From the NCBI GenBank assembly GCA_003342895.1, contig PTFA01000194.1:1047124-1111123 (forward strand): DNA of 64,000 nucleotides, written 5' to 3'. A model generated the notes under the pieces. That model worked only from the letters and a program-made list of their open reading frames with translations. It did not search any database and had not been told where the DNA came from. The DNA is from Casuarius casuarius. Lineage: Eukaryota > Chordata > Aves > Casuariiformes > Casuariidae. The first letter of the stretch is position 1, and each line of letters begins with the position of its first letter. A program made the translations under genes and the position numbers. Shown piece by piece: positions 13,801 to 25,285 of this stretch.

Positions 13801-16133
13801 ACTCTCTCCTGTTCTTGCGCTGGGTGAGCCCCTGCCTAGCAGTGGGGTTCTGGTCTGGAAATGGTCAGCAGCACAAGGGTGACACAGTCCAGGGGCTGGG
13901 CAGCTTGTTTGCAGAGTTTTTTCCTGGTGTGACTAAGAGCTTCTGAGGGTCTTGTAGGGATGGCGAGGAGCAGAAACTTGCCTGAAAAGCCAGTGCTTGG
14001 AGCAGGGAAGCAGGACCAAGCTGGGAAGCAAAGGGGAAAACAGTGTCAATGTGGAAGGAAGGAAAAGGCCAAGGCAGGCTCAAGATCTGGAGCATGGTTA
14101 GGGCAAGAGGGTTGGCCATCATGGTCAAGGATAGACAGACTGACTTCTAGGGCCCATAGGGCCCCATTCTCACTCTTGGGTATTTTGGCCCGTATTTATA
14201 TCTTACATCATAGAAAAAGGAAGATTATTTAGTTCTACTGACTTTGTGTCAGAAATCTAGAGCCGAAGTAGAGGCCACAAGCTTGGAGAAGGGCCTTAAC
14301 TCCCATTTTTTTGACCAAGAGCTGTTCTGGTGATAAAAGCATTGATTCAACCCTCCCTAGTCTGGCAGGGACAGGGCTGTCTTTGGCACAAGGCTCCCTT
14401 GATGCCTGCTGTGTCATCTGCAGAACTGTGGGTTCCCAATTTCATCATCTCTTTGGGCATTAAGGAAAACAGAGCAAAATCCCTTCTTTGTCTATTATTT
14501 GGAGTGCAAGGCTTTGAGGCCAAGGATGGGCTCATATGAAACTCAGCTTCAATTCTGGTCATGGTTCCTGAACTCTGCTCTCATAAAACCATCAGTAATA
14601 GTGAGCCTCTGCCACCAAACAAATATAGCTATGAATTTTGAGAATGGATCTGAGGCAAACAATTGCAAACCTATATTTGTATGCTGCATGGCTTGGCATT
14701 TGCATTTCTTACTGGTGCTCTTCCTCTTCCTGGTATTACTTTGCATTATTTATCCCAGTTTTGGGTGGCTGTACTTGGGACTGCTGGCTTACAGAGATGA
14801 CTGAATAATTTTAAAAAAGTCTAGATCTGCAAATATTTTCAGGAGTACAATTGCAAAGTAGAATTTGGTGATTGCAAACTGTCAACTATAAATACTGGCT
14901 AAGGAAGTGAGCATATGTCCCAAATCTGATGAATTTTAGGAGTGACAGTTAATCATCCAAAAGATATAGTGTTAAGTATGTTAGTAACCATTTTCTCATT
15001 CTTTCTTCCTGAGAGATTTCTTATCCAGCTTGGGATTGGGTATACTACCATGTGACTTGACTGAGTAATCACTAATACTAACAAATAGCTTAAATAGATA
15101 ATTCCCTAACAACAGAGCTAGCAAATTATGCTCCTGTAAGGCATCCAGTTTAGAGGCAGTGACTGTATTTGCAAAAGTGAAAAAATTGTTTCAGGAATTA
15201 ATTGTAAACAGAGAAGAAGTCCAGTGTCACTGGTGCAGGCAGGGTCTCCCTCCCCTAGGAAAGGAACAAGAAAAGGGGTGGGGGGGGAATCTAAAGCAAA
15301 ATATAATTTGAAAATTCACTGAAGAAATGCAAATGCAGATGTTTTCTCAATAAGGGGCCTCTGGATTTTTCCTAATGAACTCTAATGCAAAGAGGAAATT
15401 AAAGAACTCTGTTTTCCACTCTGTCCAGTTACTAGGCATCTGTTTTGGGAGCTGCAGTGGGGGCTGATGTCAGAGATGAACATTTTAATGCAGGCTGACA
15501 ATCAGAGGAGGAGGCCAAGGAAGAAAGTTTCAGCTCTCAGGCTGACAAATGTTACTTGTCAGGAATTTTTTTTGACAAAGTATTCCTTTTTGCTTTAAAA
15601 AAAAAAAAGCCAATTCAACAAAACTGAAACCTTAAACAGGAGCAAATCAGCCTTGACAAATTTCTTGACCCAGTGTTGTTTTTGAAAGAATATGCCAAGA
15701 TTGTCCAGTATTTGAAAAGCTTTCCTTTTTTGAAATAGAAAACATCCATTTTTCTGGTTCAGAACAATTTTCTTTTTAAATTGCGAGCTAAGTAACATGA
15801 ACGGGTTTTCTTTTATTGAAGGTTTGGGAGAATTGAAACCAAATGTTAAAAAATTATCTCTCCAAAATGTTTGGCTTCAGTGAAATCAAAAGACTGTTGT
15901 TCTTTGAAACCATAAACAATATCGAGATTCTGACTGTTTATGCCTGTTTGACATGAAAATTGTTTACAATGTTCGACAGTTTTTAGGCACTAAAAACCTG
16001 TTTCTCATGTCTATTTATACTGGCAGCTGGTATCTAAAGGACAGCTCAGCCCCCTAGAAAAGTAGAAGCATATGACAATTTTCTCTTTTGTAAAGCTAGT
16101 AAAAAATGGGGTGTCAAAGCAGGAGAAATTCCT
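10886..16133. other. Intergenic DNA, no gene recognised
   Basis: Apart from the TG repeat, nothing gene-like is visible. The right third (about 14.8-16.05 kb) is notably A/T-rich, with many TTTGAAA and TTTTAAA words and almost no CpG, right before the CpG island. Frames of 60-150 codons occur on both strands but none carries a recognisable motif. Confidence 0.6.
11247..11292 (+). repeat. (TG)n dinucleotide microsatellite, imperfect
   Basis: A TG run of about ten units, then TATGTGTCTGTGTCTGTGTACG and ACACA. The interruptions suggest an ageing microsatellite. On the minus strand it produces a His/Thr-rich frame that is not a gene. Confidence 0.9.
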
Positions 16134-16446
16134 CCGCTCAGCGTGGCTGCTTAGGCAGCGGTTGCTGCTCTGCAGCATTTCCCTCCGGAGTCCGGATGCA
16201 GCCGTGATCCCCGCGCACGCCCCGCGTCACCGGCTCCGGCGAGCGGTATGTCTAAGAAGGGCTTGGGACGTTGAAACGTGAGACTCTGGCTTTGGCCAGG
16301 GCTTCCCGCGCTGCTGTGCAAACGAGCAGCAGCTCCTGTTTGGCAGAGGCAGGATTAGGGCGCTGGCATCACGCCACCTCGCTGGCGGAGGGTGCTGGCG
16401 TGGGCGCTGCGCGGTGCCGCCGCACTGTCTGTCGGGTGCCGGGGCT
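16134..16446. promoter_or_regulatory. Orphan CpG island
   Basis: By hand count about 32 CpG dinucleotides fall in roughly 313 bases at GC in the low-to-mid 60s per cent, so observed/expected is near 1. CpG in the surrounding DNA is strongly depleted. The densest part is 16134-16247. A donor-like GCG|GTATGT lies at 16246 on the plus strand. No conserved protein frame was recognised inside, so this may be the promoter and first exon of a non-coding transcript, an HS3ST3-linked regulatory island, or the remnant of a lost gene start. Confidence 0.65.
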
Positions 16447-19400
16447 GAGCTTTTAAGGAGTCTTCGTCAAGCAGGGAAAGTCCGGAGAGGACAGACTAGG
16501 ATATTCAAATTGAAAAAAGTCAAATACTGTGATGCCGTGGGTGTGCTGTCCATTTCTACACCAGCAGCATCCTCCAGTCTCTCCTTACACCAGCTGAGCA
16601 TGGCTGGTGCTAACCTTGGTGTACTATGGACCAGAGAAAGCTCATATGCCACTTCTTGCTAGCAGAGAGGTTCAGGGTTAATAACCCATTTATTTGGCAG
16701 ACTTAGCCTTTTCTGGCCTTTTCTGTGCCAAGCCAGTGAGTCCCATCGGTGGTCATACAAGTACCAGCCTAATGGGCTGGGTATCCTCATGACCACGCTT
16801 GGGCATGGAGTGATGCTCCTGGAGTTGTCTGGATCCTGGGTGGCTCTGACTGCCGTCGGGATGTCTCTGGCACGTCTGGGAGCTGGCCTCGCCAGAGCAG
16901 GTGATGCTGCCGAACTGGGCAGAGCAAAGCGATGGGGACACATCCCCAAGACAGCAAACAGCACTCGGTGCCCCTCTGGCACGTGGGGAGGGATGGGGCT
17001 GGCAGAGCACCCCGAGCTTCACAGCACTGTCTGGGCCTCCTGCGTGGTGCAAACAGAGCTTAAAAACCAGCCACCCTCCTCCGTGAGGCGGCATCTGCTG
17101 TCTCTGGAAATGGTGGAGGAGGAAGTGCTGGGAAGGTGGATCCACCCTGGGAAGCCAATGTGCTGCTGCCACTTGGAAATGACCCTGCCACAGGGACCGT
17201 AGGGCTGGTTTTGGAAAATGCCCTTTGCCGAGCACCGAAACGCAGCCACCTCTGGGGAGGCAGATGTAGAGCAATGGTCTCCACAGCAGTGCCAGGCAGA
17301 AGGACATATCCACTGGAAATTATCCCAGCGGCTGGATACAATTAGCTCAGCTGAAATCTGGCTCGGAGACAGAGATCTGCAGAGGTCCCTTGTGTGAGAG
17401 TGCTGCAAATCTCCCGAGACTGCAAGCGAGATGGATGCTGCCAGCCATGGGGGTCCCGCCAGCAGCACTGGGGCTTTTACTGCAGACTCCAAGAGGCAGA
17501 AAGGGTGGTATAAACCTGTGGCTGCTTTCACAGTCTCCCCTCTGAAGCCTCATTTTGCTCGGTAGGTGAAACACCTCACGGTAAAAGTGCAAATGCCTCC
17601 ACACGTCCTGGAAGCATGGGGGTCCAGTGAAGCCACGGGGGCCGTTTTGCCAGGCTGTGCAGCCAGCAAGGCTGCGGTGGGCTGGGGATGAGGCCAGGGG
17701 CAGCTCTAGGCGTGCAGAGAGCCGGGTAATTAGATTAGTGACTCCGTTTGCCCTGTCGATGGGATGCATTCAGCCGCGGTCCTTTGTGCTCTTGGATTTG
17801 TCCTTCTTGGGAGAATTATTTTTACTCTGTTTCTGTCTCTTATGTGCCTAGCCATAGGGGGTTTCTAGCGGGGAGCACTATAGAAAAATCTATTGATTCT
17901 GTCCCATAAGCCCAGGACACGGGAAGGTAAGTGCTCCCCAGCCAATACCTTTCAGTCATTTCCTTTAGATGTTGCTCTCGTGCCCTAAATCACAGCTACT
18001 GGTGGCAGAACAAAAGAAATGAGCTGGAGAGACTGTGGCTGAGCCGGTCTAATCCCGATCCTTTCTGAAACATCGTCGTTGCCTTGAAATTAATGGAGGA
18101 AATCACAGGAGCCAAATACTATTATATCTGTGACAAAGGACCTTCAGTTATCAGGGCTGTGTCTAAGTTGCAGATTTTAAACTGCTAAACAAAAATGAAG
18201 CCGCTATCGCCACGATCAGGGTTTCTCTGCACGGGAAGAAGCTCGTTGAAGGAAAGGCACCCACCTCGCTTTTTTTTTTTTATCCTTTTGAGGTTACCAT
18301 TCCCCTGGGGGAGAGATGGGGAGGAGGGCTCCGTACATGGCTATTAGGCAGCTCTTCTGTGACGTGAAATGCCTTTCTTGGATAACTTGCTTTGTTCCTC
18401 TAACGAGGCCCACAAATTAGGGGCCATGACTGATGTGGAGAGGAAATAGCTACAAGGTTTGGCAAGGGACTGCTTACTTGTATCTGATAAGCTGCTTAGA
18501 AATTCCTCTGTTGCTGAGTTGAACGACATCCAGTGGCGCTCAGACCAACGGATTTGGCCTCCAGAAATCAGACAGTTGTCTACAAAAACATGAGATGATT
18601 AATACCGTTATTATTACTATCTAATGACCCTGAAAGGCAGGTGCTGAGTCTTTCTGGAAAAGCTCTGCTGGGCTTCCAACAGCTTTCAAGGTGAGCCAGG
18701 TTGTCAGTGGGGCATTTGCCATTTGCCGGATTTGTCGTTTGTCCAAGATCCTGGGCTGAGCGGGGAGCGTGGGCTCCCCGGCTCTAACTGCAGCACTGCA
18801 TTGGCCCTCACCGGCAATGTCGCACCCTCCTAGACGATGTGTCCAGAGGACCGTTTGTGCGGCTCGATGCTGAGCCTGAGCACAGCATCAGACCTGGCTT
18901 TACGAGTTGCCCCTTGGAGTAAGGAGCTACGTGGCTCCCAGGACCGAGCAAGCTGGAGCACTTCTCCAGCCCTGCGTGCGGCAGTGTGGACAGGAGCTGA
19001 GGTGAAGGAGGTAGCATGTCTGAAGGAACATTGCTGGCTGATCTTTTAGGTAATAATGGCTGCAAATTTGAGGAATGGGGCCATGTTGTTGACTGGCTAA
19101 GGGGAATTCATTCTCCAGATTGGCTTTTCCAGATTTTTTCCACTGAGGCGTTACTGACTTCTTACCACCACATAGTTATTTCTGTATTTCAGCAAAATTC
19201 CCCGCTTCTAATCTGGATAGTCCTCGCTGGGTGGAGTGCAAAACCCACATTGTTAACTCCGGATAACAATAATTAAAAGAAAATAAAATCAAAGGTGCTC
19301 AGAAAAGAAATGGAACATTTTTCTGTTGAAGCCAAAAGATTATATTAAACTTCAGCGGTTTAATAAAATATTATGAAGTTTGGGAGCATATTTTTCCTGG

Positions 19401-22400
19401 GACTTAATCTGTTTATACATTGAAAAAAGTAAATAGAATATCACTTTACTTGACCACACAGAAAACCTGATATACAGCGGCTGCTCCACTGTATATATTT
19501 CTTGGTGAATTGCTTCCACCTTGGGTTTCACTTAATGCAACGCGCGTTGGGTTTGTTCATCATCTAACAGGTTGGGGGGAAGCATGGCTTGGCCAAATGC
19601 TCAAAGCACCATGGACATGGCTGGGCTGGCAACGACTCAGGGGTAAGTAGCTGCACGAAGGTCAGACTTTGGAGGCGTTTTCCTATCCAAAGAAAGTGGT
19701 AAGGTGTGAAATGCCAAAGAGCTTTAAAATCCTATGTGTGGCTCTTCCCCAGCCCGGCGCCGGTGCCCTCCTGCACCGCTGGCACCATAGCTGCTGGGGA
19801 GTGTGTTAGTTTGAAGAGACTCCATCAGTCATAAGTGGATAATATTGTGTTTTCCCCCATTTCATAAAGTTTCCCACTTTTTCCAGGTTGCTGCCGCCAG
19901 CAAAAAGAGAGCACAGCCTCTCTAGTACCCGTAAACTTTATTAAATGTGTGCTTTTTCATTCCTAAATTAAATTAATTCGTACTGAAATAGCACCAAAGG
20001 GAGAAAGATGACAGTATCACAAAGCAAAGGGGAGGGAGGAGAGAAAACCCAGAAACCATTATATATGAACAAGAATTTTTTTAATGATTAAGAAAATGGG
20101 CATTTTTTCCCCCAACCTGGAGACCTAACATTGTGTGGGTGTGTGAGAGAGAAAACCGAAGAGGCTAAGGATTAGCATTAGTCAAAATAACCAACTAAGT
20201 GTGGTGTAGGCATGACCAAATAAGTGTATCATTGCTTGAAATTTAACTTATTAGTGCTGCACCCCAAAGACCACCCTGAGCAGCACATAGAGAAATCTCG
20301 TTCACTGATCTCCATGGCATATTGGTGTTTATGTTTCTTTTAACTGTATAAATTAGTGGGCAACAGCAATTCGTTAGGAGTTGACTAAATCCCCCCGGCA
20401 CGAAGTCAGCCCCGTTAGCTAACGTGGATGCAGCAGTCCATTCCTGGCCCTGCCATCTCTCTCCAGAAATCACAGCAATGCACCTCCTTGTAGTACAGCA
20501 GCGTAAAGGCCAGTTTTTGTCTTGCCAACCTGGTAAAGAAAACCCCATTTCTCTGAGATTTTCCAGGTGCGGCCAGTTGAAGCAGGATGCAAAGCTCCCT
20601 GCTTCCCACGCCAGGGTTTGGCTGACCGCTGCTGCCACAGGGATCTGAGGAAGGCTTGCAGGAGAAGCACCTCCAGCCCCTCAAATGTGCAAGGAGAAAC
20701 ATGTTGGGTTATTTCTGGCCTGTCTTATCCAGAGCTGGGTCCTGCCTTGAGGAAATGCTGCCTATGTGCAAGTCCTGGCAAAAGCAGTCAGCGCGATACT
20801 TGTGCTCAGCACCCTCTGTCTGAGGGTCAGGGTGGCTGATGTGGTGCTGTGGCCCTGTAACCAGAAGACGAATTTGGTCCTTGACATGGACATGATACTT
20901 TATAAAGGGTGGATTTTTTTTTTTTTTTTGGAAACAAGTGTTCTAAAATCTAAATGTTGCATGGTGTATAATAAGCCCAAGCTTCATCAGTGCCTAATGA
21001 CACATTGCATTATTGAAACTAATACACCCAATTAGTTGCTTGTTGTCAATGTATTGATTTTTCTGTTTTTTAAGAAGAATCAAACTCTATAGGTCACTTT
21101 CATTTTTATTTATAGCCACTTTTGCTTTCTTGTCCTAATACACGTGCTTAATACTGTAGGCCTAGGAAGGGTCCAGTTTTCAATAGAGGGAGTAGTTTAT
21201 GTCCAATTGTTCAGAGCTTAAAATAAACTAAACTTCATGGCTGGATTTTAAAATGAGCCTAAAGGGTTGAGAGGCTTAAATGTTATTAGAGTTCAAAGTG
21301 ATTTTGATCACATGGCCTCTTTTTAAAAGCCATTGTTCATACGTGGAGGGATTTTCGAAAATACTTATGGCCCAGATCAAAAAAAACAATTACAGTCTCA
21401 GATCCCTAAATATTTTTAGTAGGTGTTCATCTAGGTATTCAAAACCTTATAAATTAATGGACGTAAAGCATCCATATTTTGGGGAAAGTGTGCCTATGTG
21501 GTTGAATTCAATGTGCCGGGAAGATTTTTTTTAAAGGCACGTAAGATAGTTAGGCCTGTGTACGCACCAAAGCTGTACTGATCGAATGAGAGTGATTTGG
21601 TGGCAGTTGTAGCAGCTCATTTGTATGAAGGTGCTTTATATCACTATAGTTAGTACAATATGGGAAGAACAATCTGTAGCACTATAAAGCAGCTTTATAC
21701 TAATCTAAATGTGACCATATGAGAGACAGTAGCAATATTGTTATATTGATTTTTTTTAAATCATACACTTAAATGATACTTATACTTGTCAAAAACACGT
21801 ACAGATTAGCCCAACCTTAACTCTCCTTGAAAGACCAAAGAAATTACATGCTCAGCTCCTCTTTTTTTAAGTGGTGCCAGTGCTGTTCGGTGTGCCAGTA
21901 AATCAGTGGGCGATACTGCCTCCTCACCGCTGCCCTGGCTGCCTGCTCCGCTTTGGCAGTCAGAGATGTGGAAGGATGCGGCACTGGAAGGGGTGGCTAT
22001 CATCCCCCATTTCTGTCCTGACAAGTGTTACTGAAAGAAAGGTTTCCCTAATAATTCACCCCCTACTTTCTGCTGCACCTTAAGCCCATTCCCCCTTCAT
22101 CTGGCTGGCGTAGGCAAAGAACAGGTCATTCCCCTTGTCCCTGCTGATGCTTTGGGGAGACTGTCACCAAGATCCCGTCACCTTTATCTTTCCAGCTTGC
22201 TCTGATTCAGGACCTTTGAGCTCCAGCAGTGAACACCAGAGGTGCTGGTAGGGCTTGTAGCCCCAGGAAGCCAAGGTAGCGCTGTGTGACCGACCTTTCC
22301 AGCTTTCCCACCTGATTTCTTGCATGACCCTGAGGAGGACTGAAGGGAGGCAGGTAGGAGAAAGGGCTGTTTGGGGTCTGGCTGCACACACTCACATTTG

Positions 22401-23927
22401 CGTAGTCCGTAGCTGCTTCCCATGCTGTGTTTGGAAAAGGTGATTATGTAATATGTTTGTCCATATTTTTTTGTGGTGCAGGATGCAGCCAAAAAAGAGC
22501 TTAATACCAGTGATGGGACACACTGAAGCAAAGATAGTGGGAAGGAGGTGAAAATGCCAGTGAAGGCAGCGAGGGTAACAAACACCTCGACCTGCCACAC
22601 CAGGGCAGATTGCTGAACACAGCCCAGGTTTCCTACTGCCAACGTGTCAACGTTGGCCACCCCAAGCACGGAAACCTGAGCTCAGGTAAGGCTTTGCGGG
22701 GTAGGAGAAAGTCCTGGAGCCTCGCAAAACTAATGCAGTTATTTTAACTAGCTTGGGAAATGGGCCTTGCATATGAAACCACCTGGGTTTGTGTCTTCAA
22801 AAGGGGTAGGAAGGCCATCATCCCCGGACACTGCATCCTCAGGAAAGGAGAGAGGCACATAGGGATGAGCAAGGAGGTTCAGGGAAGCCAGGATGGATGT
22901 AGCCCACCACCTGCAAAGTAAGCTGGTGCGATGACATTGCCATGGGATTTTCCATTGGGCAAGAAGGCCAGTATGAAAATTAATTTCTGTTGGGTTAAGT
23001 GGTAATCTCATATACATCGTCTAGGTCTTGATACAGTCCTTTTTGGACTGCTTGAAGTGTCTGCTCTGCTGTAATTTTACACCTATCTTGGCCAGAGTGT
23101 GGGCAGCCAATGAGCTGGGACCCCAGACTTCTTCCTAACCAGATTTACCTGATGATCCCCCCCTTACTTTGTTATTCCCTGTAAGGGACTTTTTAAAGTC
23201 ACACTGAGGAGAGGGAACATCATTGTGATCTGTTTATACAGCACCAAGCAGTAATTAGGTGCTACTATAGTCCAGAAAATACTAAAGATAAATAACCAGC
23301 AGATAAGTGGGCCCACTGTAATACACGAGCTTAAGTAATAGGTTTCTGTCACTGGGACATTTCTGTCAGCCAAAAAAGGTGATGAGGATCAAAGCAAAGA
23401 ATTTAAAGCTCCTGGTTATTACAAACAGAAGATTTGTTTTCCCTGACAATTTTTAAGGCCCTGGAAAACTGGTGATCTCCCTCCTATTTCCCCCTTGGTT
23501 CTCCAGTAGGAAAGGCCAAGAGAACTTACATCGTTTCTCCTCGTGCGCATTCTCTGCCCTTTCTGAGCATGCTTTTTGTTCATTTTTTCCAAACAACGCT
23601 TGCTCCGCCATTTTTCTGTTAAGACTGGCCCAATCCAAAACATTCTTCAATATGGCTTAAGTATCATCCGCCAGACACCTCCCTGCAAGTTTGTTTCCTG
23701 CACAGGAGAAGCAGGATGGTGGGTTGCACATCCCCACCAGGACAGGTGTATCACGAGTGGTATCTTATCATGGACCCTCTCCTGCCCATCACACAAATCC
23801 CTTGTGATGGGGCCCGCTGGGTGAAGTGCTCCATTGTCAGGCATAGAGAAGGGGGGAGCGTTCCCTGGAATGGGGACACTGGTTTAGAGCCAAATCCCTT
23901 GAATGAGGGCTTTTGACTACCTGGCAA
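16447..23927. other. Intergenic DNA between the CpG island and the HS3ST3 3' end
   Basis: No gene recognised. The first 1.5 kb is GC-rich with overlapping chance frames on both strands. A homeodomain-type TAATTAGATTA word is at about 17726. From 19.3 to 21.8 kb the DNA is A/T-rich with poly-T (16 T at 20914-20929) and poly-A runs. No transposon was recognised. Confidence 0.6.
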
Positions 23928-23953
23928 TTTTAATCATAAAGTCAACAGAATAA

Positions 23954-23959
23954 TTTATT
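23954..23959 (-). promoter_or_regulatory. Candidate polyadenylation signal AATAAA
   Basis: The plus strand reads TTTATT, which is AATAAA on the gene strand, about 685 bases after the stop codon. A weaker ATTAAA lies 20-odd bases further on (23928-23933). It is the first canonical hexamer after the exon, but no transcript evidence is available. Confidence 0.45.
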
Positions 23960-23978
23960 TTCTTTTGGCTACCAAAGT

Positions 23979-23998
23979 GTTTTGTTTCAAAACAAAAC
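23979..23998. repeat. Short near-perfect palindrome
   Basis: A 20-base GTTTTG.../...CAAAAC inverted repeat, symmetrical except at the centre, sits within an A/T-rich stretch just past the candidate poly(A) signal. It could be the fold-back core of an old MITE or simply chance in low-complexity DNA. Confidence 0.4.
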
Positions 23999-24641
23999 AA
24001 AGGCATATTGGTTTTGGATTCTATAAGATGAAAAATAGCTAAGTTTGGTTGATGAGAAAAGTTTGATTTGGGGGGAACCAAAAGTCAAAGAAAAATTGGG
24101 TAAATGAAAAAAATGTCACTGATGTTTTCACGCAATAAAAAAAATGACTCTACGGTAAGATTTTAAAAGCCAGATTAGGTATTAGGACTCCTCTGGTTCA
24201 ACTGCCAAAAGTGACCAAGGTCTGGTCTAAAATGGCATTTGCAAACCAAAATGTGGCTGACCTTCCTGTAAGGCTCTGAGCTCCCCCAAGCAACCATGTC
24301 ACTTCTGAAAATGGAACTTGGAAACATCTAAACATTTTTGCATCTGCCCTTTTTTACAGAGACCGTGTTAAACCTTGGCCCCATCAAAGGAAACAACCAA
24401 GCTGCAGGTGATGTCAGTAGGACCAAGTTGCAGTTCACAGCCTCCTTTGTCCTCTGCTAGGACATATCACCTCATCTCCAAGAGAAGAAAGAAAACAAAG
24501 CAGTCTCAAAAGAAAAAAATCAAAACAAATAACATTTTCAGCACAACTATTATTTTTCTGTATTTCCCCCATCTCTACTGATATGTAAAAAAAATATATA
24601 TTATATTATATTTTCCTTTTCTTAAATTATTTTTTTGAGCC

Positions 24642-25260
24642 TCAGTCCCAGCCAAAGTCCTGCCCCGTCATCTGGTAGAACTTCATGTTGAAAGGCCGGT
24701 AGAAGTCCCGCAGTCTTTGCACCACCTCTTGGTCTATGTCAGGGTGGGTCCTGCCTTTCGTCTTCCCCAGGCAGTGGGGTTTGCTGCTGCCTTCCGCCTT
24801 CTTCAGGCACGGGAAACCCTTGGTTTTGTTGAAGTAGAAGTGTTTGTCCGTGATGATCCTCTTGAGGCCCAGAAAGTCCTGGACCCTGCCCAGCTCCCCC
24901 GCGGGGTCGCTGATCAGCCTCTCCCCGCTGACAAAGAGGATCTGCCCGATGGGGAAGTACAGGAGCCAGTTCTCCAAGTGCTTGGCGTAGATGCCAATCT
25001 GGATAGCGCTCCATGAAGTGTCGATCAGGCCCGTAGTCCTGTTTTTGAAGGTCAGGCTCTCAAAGGTGGGGATATCGGGCTTCTTGGAGAGCGTCTGGGT
25101 GTAGTCCGATATGGCTCTGGTCACGGGGTCCCGCACGACCACGATGAGCTTTGTGCCCTTGGACATGGAGGAGATGCGGGCTGGAGCCTCCTTGGTGACA
25201 AAGTAGCTGGGGGTCTTCTCCATGGTGATCTGCCCCTCGAGGGTCCTGGGCATGAGGTCC
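24642..25260 (-). CDS. HS3ST3A1/HS3ST3B1: Terminal coding exon of heparan sulfate glucosamine 3-O-sulfotransferase 3 (3-OST-3A/3B type)
   Basis: This exon codes for the C-terminal 205 residues of a Golgi type II membrane enzyme that moves sulfate from PAPS to the 3-OH of glucosamine in heparan sulfate. The 3-OST-3 isoforms make the glycan form bound by herpesvirus gD. Visible in exon numbering: an EKTPSYF block (14-20); the 3'-phosphate-binding RDP..R..S stretch (R43, D44, P45, R48, S51); the helix motif around W83-Y91; a cysteine pair (C151, C163) matching the family disulfide; a KGR near 168-170 of the PAPS site; and N-glycosylation sequons at N73 and N144. The first exonic base completes a split Arg codon (phase 2), and DLMPRTL follows, as I recall for human 3-OST-3. 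The frame ends GQDFGWD then TGA. I remember human copies carrying one extra C-terminal Gly. The A1 and B1 paralogues are nearly identical in this exon, so the paralogue is not resolved. The first exon is outside the window or unrecognised. Confidence 0.95.
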
Positions 25261-25285
25261 CTGAGAGAGAGAAAGAGAGAGTGAG
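25261..25285 (-). other. 3' splice site (acceptor) of the HS3ST3 terminal exon
   Basis: Read on the minus strand, a long uninterrupted CT-rich tract (CTCTCTTTCTCTCTC) runs into CAG directly before the exon base G. The junction gives the phase expected for the conserved RDLMPRTL sequence: two bases of the Arg codon come from the upstream exon. Upstream of it the open frame continues only as meaningless SLSLSL codons, which supports a real intron boundary rather than an in-frame start at the Met a few codons downstream. Confidence 0.92.

Larger units (their letters stand above)
23935..24641 (-). other. Putative 3' UTR of the HS3ST3 gene
   Basis: This is the stretch between the TGA and the first good polyadenylation signal on the minus strand. 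It is A/T-rich with poly-A/T runs and a TATA-type dinucleotide patch around 24595-24612. No other AATAAA was seen on this strand between the stop codon and 23959. The 3' limit is inferred from the signal; a longer UTR using distal signals is possible. Confidence 0.5.

Noticed and set aside
25245..25253. ATG in DLMPRTL as the start of a short sulfotransferase
   Set aside because: The polypyrimidine/AG acceptor lies just upstream, and the conserved RDLMPRTL phase shows this is an internal exon boundary.
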